Assembly (NCBI GenBank): GCA_023433405.1
Contig: JAEZCT010000015.1
Location: 124,001 to 188,000, forward strand
Length of the DNA stretch: 64,000 nucleotides
Direction of reading: 5' to 3'
Source of the DNA: Bacillota bacterium
GTDB lineage: Bacteria > Bacillota > Clostridia > Oscillospirales > Ruminococcaceae
A program made the translations under genes and the position numbers. This document shows positions 24,723-33,475 of this stretch, piece by piece. The notes under the pieces were generated by a model, which saw nothing but the letters and a program-made list of their open reading frames with translations, made no database searches and had not been told where the DNA came from. The number at the start of each line of letters is the position of its first letter. Position 1 is the first letter of the stretch.

Positions 24723-25700
24723 ATGAATGATACTGTCAGCTTCGGACACAAACTGAAATCGGAGCTTTCGGCGATGGATAAGCTCTCTATAAACGAAAAA
24801 ACCTCCCTGCTGTACGGGCTTTCGCTATTTTCCCGCAGCTTTGGACGGGACGCGATTGGGATGCAGACCGAGTACGAATGTGTCGCTCTGGTGTATGAAA
24901 CGTTATTTGGTCAAATATGCGGGGTTTCGCTACGAAAGCGTGTGCTGGGTGGAGAAAGCCCGCTGTACTCCCTTTCGGTCGCAGCGGAGGAGGACCGTTT
25001 GGCGGTCCTTCGCTTTTTTTCTCACGAGCCGGGGGAAATCAGCCTAAAGATTAACATGGCGAGCCTTGAGAGCCCGGAGGAGCGCCGTGCCTTTGTGCGC
25101 GGCGTGTTTCTGGCCTGCGGTTATGCATCAAACCCTGGCAAGGCATACCGTCTGGAATTTGTGGTGCCGCGCTTTAAACTGTGCAAGAATCTCGACTACC
25201 TGCTCACAGCAGAGGAGTACACGCCCAAAAGCACGGTGAGAAAGGCAAGCCACATCCTCTATTTTCGCGACAGCGCCGTAATTGAAGATTTGATTACGTT
25301 TATGGGCGCCACGCGCTCTACCCTTGAGTTGATGGATGTAAAGCTATACAAGGACCTGCGAAATAATATTAACCGGAAAACCAACTGCGAAACCGCAAAC
25401 ATTGAAAAAACCGTCACCGCATCCTCTGCTCAAATTCGCGCCATACGAACCCTTAAGCGCACGGGCGGGTTTAAAAACCTTCCGCACGAGCTTGCTCAGA
25501 TTGCGGCGCTGCGCCTGAAGTATCCCGAAAGCTCCCTCAGCGAGCTTGGCGCCATGCTTTCGCCCACCATTACCCGCTCGGGTGTTAGCCACAGGCTGCG
25601 AAAGCTGGTAAAGCTTGCAAACGAGAGAACAATCATGAAGCGCACGCAAGCAAGGAGTTCCCCCGGCCGCCAAAAGGCGAGCCGCTTACAGTCCAATTAG
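24723..25700 (+). CDS. whiA: DNA-binding protein WhiA
   Basis: WhiA combines a degenerate LAGLIDADG homing-endonuclease fold with a C-terminal helix-turn-helix. It controls sporulation septation in Streptomyces and chromosome segregation and division in Bacillus. Of the 325 residues, the N-terminal SFGHKLKSELS start and the FFSH, FVRGVFLACGYASNP, YFRDSAVIEDLI blocks belong to the LAGLIDADG part. LSELGAMLSPTITRSGVSHRLRKL near residue 285 is the helix-turn-helix. The preferred ATG 24723 is 12 bases from GGAGG; the ATG at 24702 would put that site inside the gene. A dnaE gene follows by 50 bp. Confidence 0.95.
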   Translation: MNDTVSFGHKLKSELSAMDKLSINEKTSLLYGLSLFSRSFGRDAIGMQTEYECVALVYETLFGQICGVSLRKRVLGGESPLYSLSVAAEEDRLAVLRFFSHEPGEISLKINMASLESPEERRAFVRGVFLACGYASNPGKAYRLEFVVPRFKLCKNLDYLLTAEEYTPKSTVRKASHILYFRDSAVIEDLITFMGATRSTLELMDVKLYKDLRNNINRKTNCETANIEKTVTASSAQIRAIRTLKRTGGFKNLPHELAQIAALRLKYPESSLSELGAMLSPTITRSGVSHRLRKLVKLANERTIMKRTQARSSPGRQKASRLQSN

Positions 25701-25750
25701 GCGAGAGGTTTTCAAAAAATAACAGATTTTGCTAAAAGGCGGCTTAACCC

Positions 25751-28700
25751 ATGAAAGAGTTTGTTCATTTGCATGTTCACAGTGAATACAGTCTGCTGGA
25801 CGGTGCCTGCCGCATCCCTAAGTTGTTCGCGCGTGCGAAAGAGCTTGGTCAAACCGCCATGGCGATTACTGACCACGGTGTAATGTACGGCGTGGTCGAT
25901 TTTTATAAAGAGGCCCGCAAAAACGCAATAAAGCCCATTATTGGCTGCGAGGTATATGTCGCGCCACGCACCAGGTTTGATAAGGTCCATCAGCTCGACT
26001 CCAGTCCCCACCATCTTGTACTGCTATGCAAAAATAATACGGGCTATAAAAACCTGATCGAAATGGTTTCGAGAGGCTTTACCGAGGGCTTTTATAACCG
26101 CCCGAGGGTGGACCTTGAGCTACTGCGAAGGCATAGAGAGGGTCTTATCTGCCTATCGGCCTGCCTTGCGGGAGAGGTACCGCGAAAGCTTCTGCGGGAG
26201 GGCTACGAGGAGGCAAAAGCAACCGTTCTGCGTTATGCGGAGATTTTTGGGAGGGATAACTACTATTTAGAGATTCAGGATCACGGCATCCGCGAGCAGA
26301 AGGAGATTATCCCGCATCTTTTGCGCTTATCCAAGGAGACCGGAATCGGTCTTGCGGCGACCAACGACGCCCATTATCTGGAGCGATCGGATTCCAAGAT
26401 GCATCATGTGATGGTCTGCATCCAGACCGGTCATACGGTGGATGATGAGGATACGCTGGAGTTTGCCACCGAGGAGTTTTACATCAAAAGCGGGGATGAG
26501 ATGGCCTCTCTGTTTGACTACGCGCCCGAGGCTATTACCAACACCGTGAAAATTGCCGAGCAGTGCGATGTCTCCTTTGAGTTCGGCGTGACAAAGCTTC
26601 CACTTTTCGAGGCGCCTGACGGCAAGGAAAACGTTGCGTATTTTAAAGAAAAGTGTTTTGCCGGTCTAAAGGAGTTTTACGGTGAAAAGCCGGACAAAGC
26701 GGTGCTAGACCGGTTAGACTATGAGCTTTCGGTTATAATTAAGATGGGATATGTGGATTATTTTCTCATCGTACACGATTTTATCGACTACGCAAAGCGA
26801 AACGGCATTCCTGTCGGGCCGGGACGCGGCTCCGGCGCGGGTAGCCTTGCCGCATACTGTGTGGGCATTACCGGCATAGATCCCATAAAGTATAACCTGC
26901 TGTTCGAACGGTTTTTAAACCCCGAACGCATCAGTATGCCTGACTTTGATATCGACTTTTGCTATGAAAACCGCCAGCGCGTCATTGATTATGTTGTCTC
27001 GAAGTATGGCGCGGACCATGTGGCACAAATTATTACCTTTGGTACCATGGCGGCGCGTGCGGCTATCCGTGACGTGGGACGCGCGATGGGCATATCCTAC
27101 CAGTCGGTGGATACCGTGGCAAAGCTGGTTCCCCCGGAGCCGCATATGACCATAGACAAGGCGCTGGAAACGGCGGCGGATCTCCGCGCGCTCTACCGCA
27201 CCGACGACCGTATTCGCGACCTGCTCGATATGGCCCGCAAGGTGGAGGGTATGCCCCGCCATGCGTCCACTCATGCGGCGGGTGTGGTAATTACACGCAA
27301 TCCCGTCAGTGATTACGTTCCCCTTGCCAAAAACGACGAGGCGGTAATTACCCAGTTCCCTATGACTACGCTCGAAGATCTCGGTCTTTTAAAGATGGAC
27401 TTCCTAGGTCTGCGCAACCTTACGGTTATTCGTGACAGCGAGGCCTCCATTCAAAAAACGAACCCCGAATTCCGTATGTCTGAAATACCTGAAAACGACA
27501 AAGGTGTGTTTGATATGCTGTCGCTGGGTTTAACACACGGAGTGTTCCAGTTTGAATCGGCGGGGATGCGCCGGGTCTTGACCGACCTGAAACCGGATAG
27601 CATAGAGGATTTGATTGCGGTTATCTCCTTGTACCGTCCCGGCCCGATGGAGTCCATCCCCAAGTATATAGAGAACCGCCACTCGCCTAAACGGGTTACC
27701 TATAAGACGCCACTGCTTCAGCCGATTTTGGAGGTTACATACGGCTGCATCGTATATCAGGAGCAGGTGATGCAGATATGTCGGCAGCTTGCCGGCTACT
27801 CCTACGGTCGAGCTGATTTGGTGCGCCGCGCCATGTCCAAGAAAAAGGCGGACGTAATGGAGAAGGAGCGGCGCAATTTCATATACGGCGCGCAAAAGGA
27901 GGACGGAAGTGTAGAATGTGTGGGCGCGGTGCATAACGGGGTGCCGGAGGAAGTAGCAAACGATATCTTTAATGAAATGTCAAGCTTTGCGTCCTATGCC
28001 TTTAACAAATCGCACGCGGCGGCGTATGCTTTTTTGGCGTACCAGACGGCATACCTAAAATGCCATTACCCCAAAGAATATATGGCGGCTCTCCTTACAA
28101 GCGTGCTGGATAATACCGATAAGGTGGTGGAATACATCGGGGAGTGCGCGCGCATCGGTATTAAGGTATTGCCCCCCGATATTAATCAGAGCGGCGAGGG
28201 CTTTACCGTTTCGGGGGATCATATCCGTTTCGGATTGCTTGCTATAAAAAATCTAGGCAGAGGCTTTATTCGCGACCTGATTGCAGAGCGCGGCAAGAAA
28301 GGGGATTACACCTCATTTTTTAGCTTTTGTGACCGGCTGCAAGGCACCGACCTGAACCGCCGCGGGCTGGAAAGCCTGATTAAGTCTGGCGGCTTTGATT
28401 CGCTGGGCAATAAACGGCGCGCCCTTGCCGAAAGTGCGGAGGGAATCCTCGCGGGTATCGGTTCGCGGGGCAGGGCCATGCTGGAGGGTCAGCTTGACCT
28501 GTTTGCGGCAGGCACAATTGCCGACAATTATGAGCCGCCCATCCCCGACCGGGATGAGTACACATTAACAGAGCTGTTGCGTTACGAAAAAGAGGCAATA
28601 GGGCTGTTTCTGTCCGGACATCCCCTTCACGATTATGAGGATGCGGCAAAAAGGCTAAAAACTGCGGAGCTTGTCGAAATAGCGAAATCCCAATCGGAGG

Positions 28701-29278
28701 GCGGGCGCTATCAGGATCGTGATATGGTTCGTATCTTGTGCATTATCACCGCAAAAAAGCTAAAAAATACGAAAAGCAATGAATCCATGGCCTTTGTGCA
28801 GATAGAGGACACCACCGCGTCAATGGAATGCATTGTATTCCCAAAGCTGGTTGAACTTTCAGGAAGGCTGCTTAACATTGGCGATGTGGTGGTGATAACC
28901 GGAAGAATATCCTACCGGGAGGAGGAGGAACCCAAAATCGTGTGTGAGAATATCTTAACCGTTGAGGAAGCCATGGCGTCTGCGCGCCTTGCCGAGACTT
29001 CCTTGCCCCAAAAGGCGGCTGCGCAGGGAAGCACGGATAAAAAGCCCTCGCGCCCCGGGCTCTACCTCAAGCTGCAATCACGCGACGACAAACGCCTGCA
29101 GCTAATTCAGCCGATTCTGGAATTCTTCTATGGAACCACCATCGTGTATGTATATTTCGGTGAGGAAAAGGAGCTTACACAGGCGCCGCACTCAATGTTT
29201 ACAACACCGGTTCCCTCCATGCTTGAGGAGCTAAAGCGCGTTCTCGGAAGTGAAAACGTTGTGCTGCGCGAAGCGTAA
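25751..29278 (+). CDS. dnaE: DNA polymerase III subunit alpha DnaE
   Basis: A replicative family C polymerase of 1175 residues. Domain order is an N-terminal PHP domain (FVHLHVHSEYSLLDG at residue 5), palm and thumb with the catalytic PDFDIDF aspartates near residue 398, a fingers region, a GRADLVRRAMSKKK motif near 700, tandem HhH, and a C-terminal OB-fold with VQIEDTTASMECIVFP near 1015. It has no inserted 3'-5' exonuclease, so it is DnaE and not PolC, which should lie elsewhere. Its length fits the DnaE1-like type more than short Bacillus DnaE. AAAAGG precedes the ATG by 10 bases. Confidence 0.97.
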   Translation: MKEFVHLHVHSEYSLLDGACRIPKLFARAKELGQTAMAITDHGVMYGVVDFYKEARKNAIKPIIGCEVYVAPRTRFDKVHQLDSSPHHLVLLCKNNTGYKNLIEMVSRGFTEGFYNRPRVDLELLRRHREGLICLSACLAGEVPRKLLREGYEEAKATVLRYAEIFGRDNYYLEIQDHGIREQKEIIPHLLRLSKETGIGLAATNDAHYLERSDSKMHHVMVCIQTGHTVDDEDTLEFATEEFYIKSGDEMASLFDYAPEAITNTVKIAEQCDVSFEFGVTKLPLFEAPDGKENVAYFKEKCFAGLKEFYGEKPDKAVLDRLDYELSVIIKMGYVDYFLIVHDFIDYAKRNGIPVGPGRGSGAGSLAAYCVGITGIDPIKYNLLFERFLNPERISMPDFDIDFCYENRQRVIDYVVSKYGADHVAQIITFGTMAARAAIRDVGRAMGISYQSVDTVAKLVPPEPHMTIDKALETAADLRALYRTDDRIRDLLDMARKVEGMPRHASTHAAGVVITRNPVSDYVPLAKNDEAVITQFPMTTLEDLGLLKMDFLGLRNLTVIRDSEASIQKTNPEFRMSEIPENDKGVFDMLSLGLTHGVFQFESAGMRRVLTDLKPDSIEDLIAVISLYRPGPMESIPKYIENRHSPKRVTYKTPLLQPILEVTYGCIVYQEQVMQICRQLAGYSYGRADLVRRAMSKKKADVMEKERRNFIYGAQKEDGSVECVGAVHNGVPEEVANDIFNEMSSFASYAFNKSHAAAYAFLAYQTAYLKCHYPKEYMAALLTSVLDNTDKVVEYIGECARIGIKVLPPDINQSGEGFTVSGDHIRFGLLAIKNLGRGFIRDLIAERGKKGDYTSFFSFCDRLQGTDLNRRGLESLIKSGGFDSLGNKRRALAESAEGILAGIGSRGRAMLEGQLDLFAAGTIADNYEPPIPDRDEYTLTELLRYEKEAIGLFLSGHPLHDYEDAAKRLKTAELVEIAKSQSEGGRYQDRDMVRILCIITAKKLKNTKSNESMAFVQIEDTTASMECIVFPKLVELSGRLLNIGDVVVITGRISYREEEEPKIVCENILTVEEAMASARLAETSLPQKAAAQGSTDKKPSRPGLYLKLQSRDDKRLQLIQPILEFFYGTTIVYVYFGEEKELTQAPHSMFTTPVPSMLEELKRVLGSENVVLREA

Positions 29279-29683
29279 CCAGGTCGTGAGCGTAAAAAGA
29301 AGAGCCTTGGAATAGAAGCTTTTAATTTTAGTCAAGTGACGTTAGGGATTATAGACAAGCGGTTTTAAGCGCAAACATTTTGTCGGAGGGGAAAAAGCCG
29401 GAATCTTTTTGGGTTTTGGCATTTTGCGAGCCAATAATGATTGAAAAAAACGTCGGGATGGTTTATAATTTATCGCTGAGGGCAAGAATTTGTATTTTCA
29501 GAAGTATTGTTGTCCCGAAAACCGTTTTTCTTCATTGGTGAAATCGTTTTCGTTTGACTGCATATGCGGGGATGGTAATTATTTAACAATACCCACAGAT
29601 GCTGACCCGATTTGGCTGTTCATATATTTATCGCATATATAGCTGTTAAGATTCTACATTATTTACCTCTGGGGGGAAGGATT
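29279..29683. other. Intergenic region dnaE-pfkA with long pfkA leader
   Basis: The gap of about 405 bp contains a near-consensus promoter (29441-29469) and then about 210 nt of untranslated leader before the pfkA ATG. I could not fold the leader into a known riboswitch. No clear terminator for dnaE is visible. Confidence 0.5.
29441..29469 (+). promoter_or_regulatory. Sigma-A type promoter of pfkA
   Basis: TTGAAA (29441-29446) and TATAAT (29464-29469) have exact 17-bp spacing. Transcription would start around 29476. Confidence 0.85.
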
Positions 29684-30673
29684 ATGAGCAAACCTATGAA
29701 AACAATCGGTGTCCTGACAAGCGGCGGCGACGCGCCCGGCATGAACGCCGCAGTACGCGCCGTAGTCAGAAGCGGTATCCAGATGGGCATGAACGTGCTT
29801 GGCATTATGCGCGGCTATAACGGCCTTATTTCCGGTGACATGGTAGAGATGGAGCTGCGCAGCGTGTCGGATATTATCCATCGCGGCGGTACCATCCTTT
29901 ACACAGCGCGTTGCGCTCGTTTTCGTGAGCAGGCGGGTCTTGAAGAGGCGAAGCAGACATGCATTGAGAAAGGCCTTGACGGTATTGTAGTCATCGGTGG
30001 TGACGGCTCGTTTCGCGGCGCGCGGGACCTGTCGCTGCTTGGGGTTCCCTGTGTCGGACTGCCGGGAACCATCGATAATGACATTGCGGCCTCAGACTAT
30101 ACCATTGGTTACGACACGGCAATGAACACCGCCATGCAGATGGTAGACCGCCTGCGGGATACCACCCAGTCACACGACCGTTGCTCGGTGGTAGAGGTCA
30201 TGGGTCGCCGCGCGGGCTATATTGCGCTTAACACAGGCATTGCATGTGGTGCGACCGCAATTCTTGTACCTGAGGTTCCCTTTGATTTTAAAAGGGACAT
30301 TTACGACCGTATGCTAAAAACCCAAAAAACCGGCAAGCAGCATTTCATTATTGTTGTCGCGGAAGGTGTTTTTCTGGACGGCGACCTGACGCTGGAAGGC
30401 ATGATTAAAAAGATTCAAACCGAAACACAGATAGAAACACGCGGCACCGTTCTTGGTCATGTTCAACGCGGCGGATCCCCCACAGTGGAGGATCGCGTAA
30501 ACGCAAGCTTAATGGGCAACTATGCCGTGGAGCTGCTTTCCAGAGGCGTTGGCAACCGTGTGGTTGTAATGAAGGATAGTAAGATTGTAGATTTCGACAT
30601 CTATGAGGCTCTGCAAATGACAAAGAGCATAGACAGACATGTCCTTGAGGTCGCGCACCAGATTTCTATCTAA
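29684..30673 (+). CDS. pfkA: ATP-dependent 6-phosphofructokinase
   Basis: PfkA phosphorylates fructose-6-phosphate, the committed step of glycolysis. The 329 residues show GVLTSGGDAPGMNAAVRA at residue 8 with the ATP-binding GGD loop, GGDGSFRGA near 108 (Gly after GGD favours ATP over pyrophosphate), the catalytic PGTIDNDI near 130 and VEVMGRRAGYIA near 165. The open frame begins at 29612, but GGGGGAAGG sits 3 bases before ATG 29684 and the family starts with a short MK-IGVLTSGG leader, so that start is chosen. A GC-rich terminator follows. Its own promoter allows control apart from dnaE. Confidence 0.96.
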   Translation: MSKPMKTIGVLTSGGDAPGMNAAVRAVVRSGIQMGMNVLGIMRGYNGLISGDMVEMELRSVSDIIHRGGTILYTARCARFREQAGLEEAKQTCIEKGLDGIVVIGGDGSFRGARDLSLLGVPCVGLPGTIDNDIAASDYTIGYDTAMNTAMQMVDRLRDTTQSHDRCSVVEVMGRRAGYIALNTGIACGATAILVPEVPFDFKRDIYDRMLKTQKTGKQHFIIVVAEGVFLDGDLTLEGMIKKIQTETQIETRGTVLGHVQRGGSPTVEDRVNASLMGNYAVELLSRGVGNRVVVMKDSKIVDFDIYEALQMTKSIDRHVLEVAHQISI

Positions 30674-31099
30674 CAAGAAACCATGTCAAAGTGTTCCGCC
30701 GCAGACCTTATCGGTCAGCGGCGGTTTCAAATTTGAAAAAGATCACTCGGCGAGCCCCTTGTTTTTTCGCTTAAGCTGAAGTAAGCATGAACCATTTATT
30801 TGTATTAATCGCCTTTTAAGGGCGAGGCGTTGGCACTGCTTTAGTTTACGAAGCGGCGGCAAGGGTTGGCTTACCGATTACTTTAAAATGCGCAAGCGCG
30901 AACACCAAGGCTTTTGGGTACTATACAACCCATAACTGGAAAGCTATAAATATAAAAGAAGAAACCAATTGTGACGAGCATTTTTATTTGCTCAAATATA
31001 GTGGCAAATAAAACGAAGCTACTTCATTAGTCGGTTTCAAACCGTGAATACCATGCTTTTACTAAAATACGGTAATTACTAATAGCTAGGAGCTTAATT
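30674..31099. other. Intergenic region pfkA to acetyltransferase
   Basis: This 426-bp gap includes the pfkA terminator (30691-30730). The rest is AT-rich, and I found no ORF with a ribosome site and no strong promoter in it. Confidence 0.5.
30691..30730 (+). terminator. Terminator of pfkA
   Basis: CCGCCGC (30696-30702) pairs with GCGGCGG (30718-30724). An A-A mismatch and an inner GACC/GGTC stem follow. The 11 pairs are trailed by TTTCAAATTT, which is a weak T-tract. Confidence 0.7.
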
Positions 31100-31552
31100 A
31101 TGGAGTTTAAAATTTTGTCAACTGACAGTGGAAACGCCGATTTTCATAAACTGATACGGCTGCTGGATGAAGACCTTGGCAATCGTTACGGCGAGGTGCA
31201 AAAAGAATACGCGAGATATAATAAGGTTGATTTTCTTGCGGATGTCGTGGTGATTTACCTCAATGACAGCCCGGTCGCCTGCGGAGCCTTTAAAGGGTTT
31301 GACACCGAAACGGTGGAGCTAAAGCGCATATTCGTACAACCTGAGGCAAGGGGGCAAGGCCTTGGCAAGCTTCTGGTTCAAGAATTGGAGACAAAGGCAA
31401 GATCCAAAGGCTACTCTCATGCGGTGCTGGAAACCGGACTTAAACAGCTTGAGGCAATTGGGCTTTACAAAAAATGCGGGTATCATGTCATAGCGAACTA
31501 TGAGCCTTATGTGGGGATGGAAAACAGTGTATGCATGAAAAAGGCCTTGTAA
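31100..31552 (+). CDS. GNAT-family N-acetyltransferase
   Basis: A 150-residue single-domain GNAT protein. The acetyl-CoA binding motif A is clear: VELKRIFVQPEARGQGLGKLL near residue 70-90 with the R/Q-x-x-G-x-G/A loop (RGQGLG). It is followed by the motif B region ETGLKQLEAIGLYKKCGY. Substrate is unknown; relatives acetylate small amines or protein termini. TAGGAG lies 9 bases before the ATG. It has its own terminator and faces a second, unrelated GNAT gene on the opposite strand. Domain call is secure, function is not. Confidence 0.85.
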   Translation: MEFKILSTDSGNADFHKLIRLLDEDLGNRYGEVQKEYARYNKVDFLADVVVIYLNDSPVACGAFKGFDTETVELKRIFVQPEARGQGLGKLLVQELETKARSKGYSHAVLETGLKQLEAIGLYKKCGYHVIANYEPYVGMENSVCMKKAL

Positions 31553-31561
31553 TACGCCAAG

Positions 31562-31606
31562 AATCCGGTTTGACGAGGAAATCCCCCGCCAAACCGGATT
31601 TATTAA
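31562..31606 (+). terminator. Terminator of the plus-strand GNAT gene
   Basis: AATCCGGTTTG (31562-31572) and CAAACCGGATT (31590-31600) form a perfect 11-bp stem. The following TTATTAATT is only moderately T-rich. Confidence 0.75.
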
Positions 31607-31625
31607 TTCCCAATTTAGAATGAAA

Positions 31626-32135
31626 TTAAAGATATAAGTTCATAAAATCGGTGTCATAGTATTGGTCCCCGATTTTAAAGTATTTTTTAAAATGTCCGAT
31701 TTTCTCAAACCCCATCTTCTTATAAAGCGAAATTGCGGCTTCATTATCCGACCGGACCCCCAAAGCAATAATCTCAGCCTTCGCCGTATCCTTTGCGAAC
31801 ACGATTAACTCTTTAAGCAGCCCACTGCCGACGCCTTGGTTCCAGTATTCCTTTAAGACCGATATCCCGATTTCTCCGTGATGAGATAATCGACGGGCAT
31901 GGCAGGTAAAGCTGCTTACCCCTATAATCCTTCCGTCCTGTTCGCTTTTCGCAAGCAGCATACAACTGTTGCCGGAAGTCATAACGCCACGGATAAACTC
32001 CTGTTCCTGCTCTACCGTAAAAGGCAAACCCTCCGAGCCAAAGGTCAGGTTATCGCTTTCCGATCCAACCATCTTAAAATAGCCTAGCAGCTCCGCCGCG
32101 TCTTCGGGCTTTGCGTGTTTTATTGAGAAACTCAT
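31626..32135 (-). CDS. GNAT-family N-acetyltransferase
   Basis: A 169-residue GNAT enzyme of the RimJ/L-like branch: SFSIKHAKPEDAAELL start, motif A IGISVLKEYWNQGVGSGLLKEL near residue 90-110 with the acetyl-CoA loop QGVGSG, and the VRSDNEAAISLYKKMGF motif B. The target could be a ribosomal protein N-terminus, an antibiotic or a metabolite. ATG 32135 is chosen because AGGAAGGG is 6 bases upstream; the longer frame from ATG 32153 would bury that site. Palindromic repeat copy B begins only 28 bp upstream of this start and may influence its transcription. Confidence 0.85.
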   Translation of the reverse strand: MSFSIKHAKPEDAAELLGYFKMVGSESDNLTFGSEGLPFTVEQEQEFIRGVMTSGNSCMLLAKSEQDGRIIGVSSFTCHARRLSHHGEIGISVLKEYWNQGVGSGLLKELIVFAKDTAKAEIIALGVRSDNEAAISLYKKMGFEKIGHFKKYFKIGDQYYDTDFMNLYL

Positions 32136-32460
32136 ATGCGCCCTTCCTGTCATTTTTGAGTAATACTAATATCCGATTTAAAAGAGTATAAAAATCAAGT
32201 GAAAAGCTTTAATTTATGGGTTTTCACGCGGATTTTTTATCGACTCTTTTTGAGGGGATTAGTATAATTATAGCACACAAGCATTCCCGGGGCAATGCTT
32301 TCCAATAAACAGCAGGCACATCTGTCATGCAGCATGAATATATATAAATGACGAAATTTTTATGAAAGACAGCGAAAACAACTTTAAACATTAGCCATAA
32401 CAGCAATATGTAAATTAAGGGTCTAAATAGACGGCTTTATCGCCTGTATAAAAAGGTTGG
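32136..32460. other. Intergenic region between the minus-strand GNAT gene and yunB
   Basis: This divergent gap of about 325 bp is one third filled by palindromic repeat copy B (32163-32265). The rest is AT-rich. A sigma-E promoter for yunB is expected from the family, but I could not identify a convincing one. Confidence 0.5.
32163..32265 (+). repeat. MITE-like palindromic repeat, copy B
   Basis: This 103-bp element starts ATACTAAT and ends ATTAGTAT. Its two arms can pair over most of their length, with AAAGAGT/ACTCTTT, TAAAAATC/GATTTTTTA and GTGAAAA/TTTTCAC. It is identical to copy C except for one extra T. No transposase is encoded. Confidence 0.88.
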
Positions 32461-33159
32461 GTGGAGCAGATGCGAAGGTTCCGTTTTGATAATGCGCAAA
32501 AAATGCGGGCAAAGCTGTTGCTGTCTCTGGTCATTGTCTTGGTAGCGCTTATTCTAGCCGATATTAAAATTCGACCGATAATCAACACCTTTTCGGAGTA
32601 TCAGGCAAAGGTGCTGGCGGCGGGAATTATCAACGACGCGGTATGCACCCAGCTTGAAGATGACCGTATCGCCTATAATGATCTCGTCAGCGTATCCACC
32701 GACCAAAGCGGCGCGATTACCGCCATTCAAACCAACGCCGTTACCGTCAATATCTTTAAATCCAGACTCATGACATCCATTCTTGACGCTTTATCCGATA
32801 TCAATGACACCGAGGTTAAAATACATCTCGGCACATTATTTGGCGGTCAGTTTTTTATGGGGCGCGGCCCGGAGCTGGATTTTAAAATTGTACCCACAGG
32901 GGAGGCCTCGGCGGCCTTGGTGCATAACTTTGAATCTGCGGGCATAAACCAAACGCGACATCAAATCCTTCTCAATATTCAAGTGACGGTTACCGCGATA
33001 ATAGCCGGGCATTCCAGCCGGGTAACGGTGCCGGCCAGCTTTTTGATTGTGGACACCATCATTGTCGGCAAGGTGCCGGATTCCTTTACCGAGGTAAATG
33101 ATGACGATTCCTCCTTAATCTCAAAAATAAACGACTATGCAAACCCATCGGGGGGATAA
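32461..33159 (+). CDS. yunB: Sporulation protein YunB
   Basis: A 232-residue protein with one N-terminal membrane helix (about residues 19-35, LLLSLVIVLVALILADI) and an outward-facing domain starting IKIRPIINTFSEYQAK. The YAYNDLV-like block (RIAYNDLVSVSTDQSG), VKIHLGTLFGG and GPELDFKIVPTG segments are characteristic of YunB. In B. subtilis YunB is made under sigma-E in the mother cell and is needed for spore formation; its biochemical role is unknown. The start is either GTG 32461 (after AAAGG) or ATG 32470 (after GGTGGAG); the longer is given. Confidence 0.88.
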   Translation: MEQMRRFRFDNAQKMRAKLLLSLVIVLVALILADIKIRPIINTFSEYQAKVLAAGIINDAVCTQLEDDRIAYNDLVSVSTDQSGAITAIQTNAVTVNIFKSRLMTSILDALSDINDTEVKIHLGTLFGGQFFMGRGPELDFKIVPTGEASAALVHNFESAGINQTRHQILLNIQVTVTAIIAGHSSRVTVPASFLIVDTIIVGKVPDSFTEVNDDDSSLISKINDYANPSGG

Positions 33160-33475
33160 TAGAGCTCTCCAATAAAAGCACAAGAAAGCAGAACTCAAAT
33201 CCATAACTCAGTGCCTTAAGCTCAGTACCTTATATATTTTTAATAGTATAACTGTAATTGAGGAATAATACCCGCTCGGCATCGCACAAAATGATTTTAA
33301 AATAGCGCCCCGATATGCTATAATATTAGCTGTATTTTGGAATGTAATTTGGCAGGTGTTCCTTCGCTCACAGGGCGGGATAATCCATGCGGGGGAAAAA
33401 GGTAATACTCTTTGAGGATTGCGGAAAGATATTTGCGGATTCTTATCATGGGATTAACAGGATGGGGAAAATGAA
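33160..33475. other. Intergenic region yunB-ligA
   Basis: This 316-bp gap contains the ligA promoter (33296-33324) and a leader of about 145 nt. No terminator for yunB, T-box or ORF was recognised. Confidence 0.5.
33296..33324 (+). promoter_or_regulatory. Extended -10 promoter of ligA-gatCAB
   Basis: TTTAAA (33296-33301) and TATAAT (33319-33324) are 17 bp apart, and a TG dinucleotide one base before the -10 gives an extended -10. Confidence 0.75.

Noticed and set aside
32266..32460. Sigma-E promoter before yunB
   Set aside because: A CATAACAG box was noted without a matching -35.
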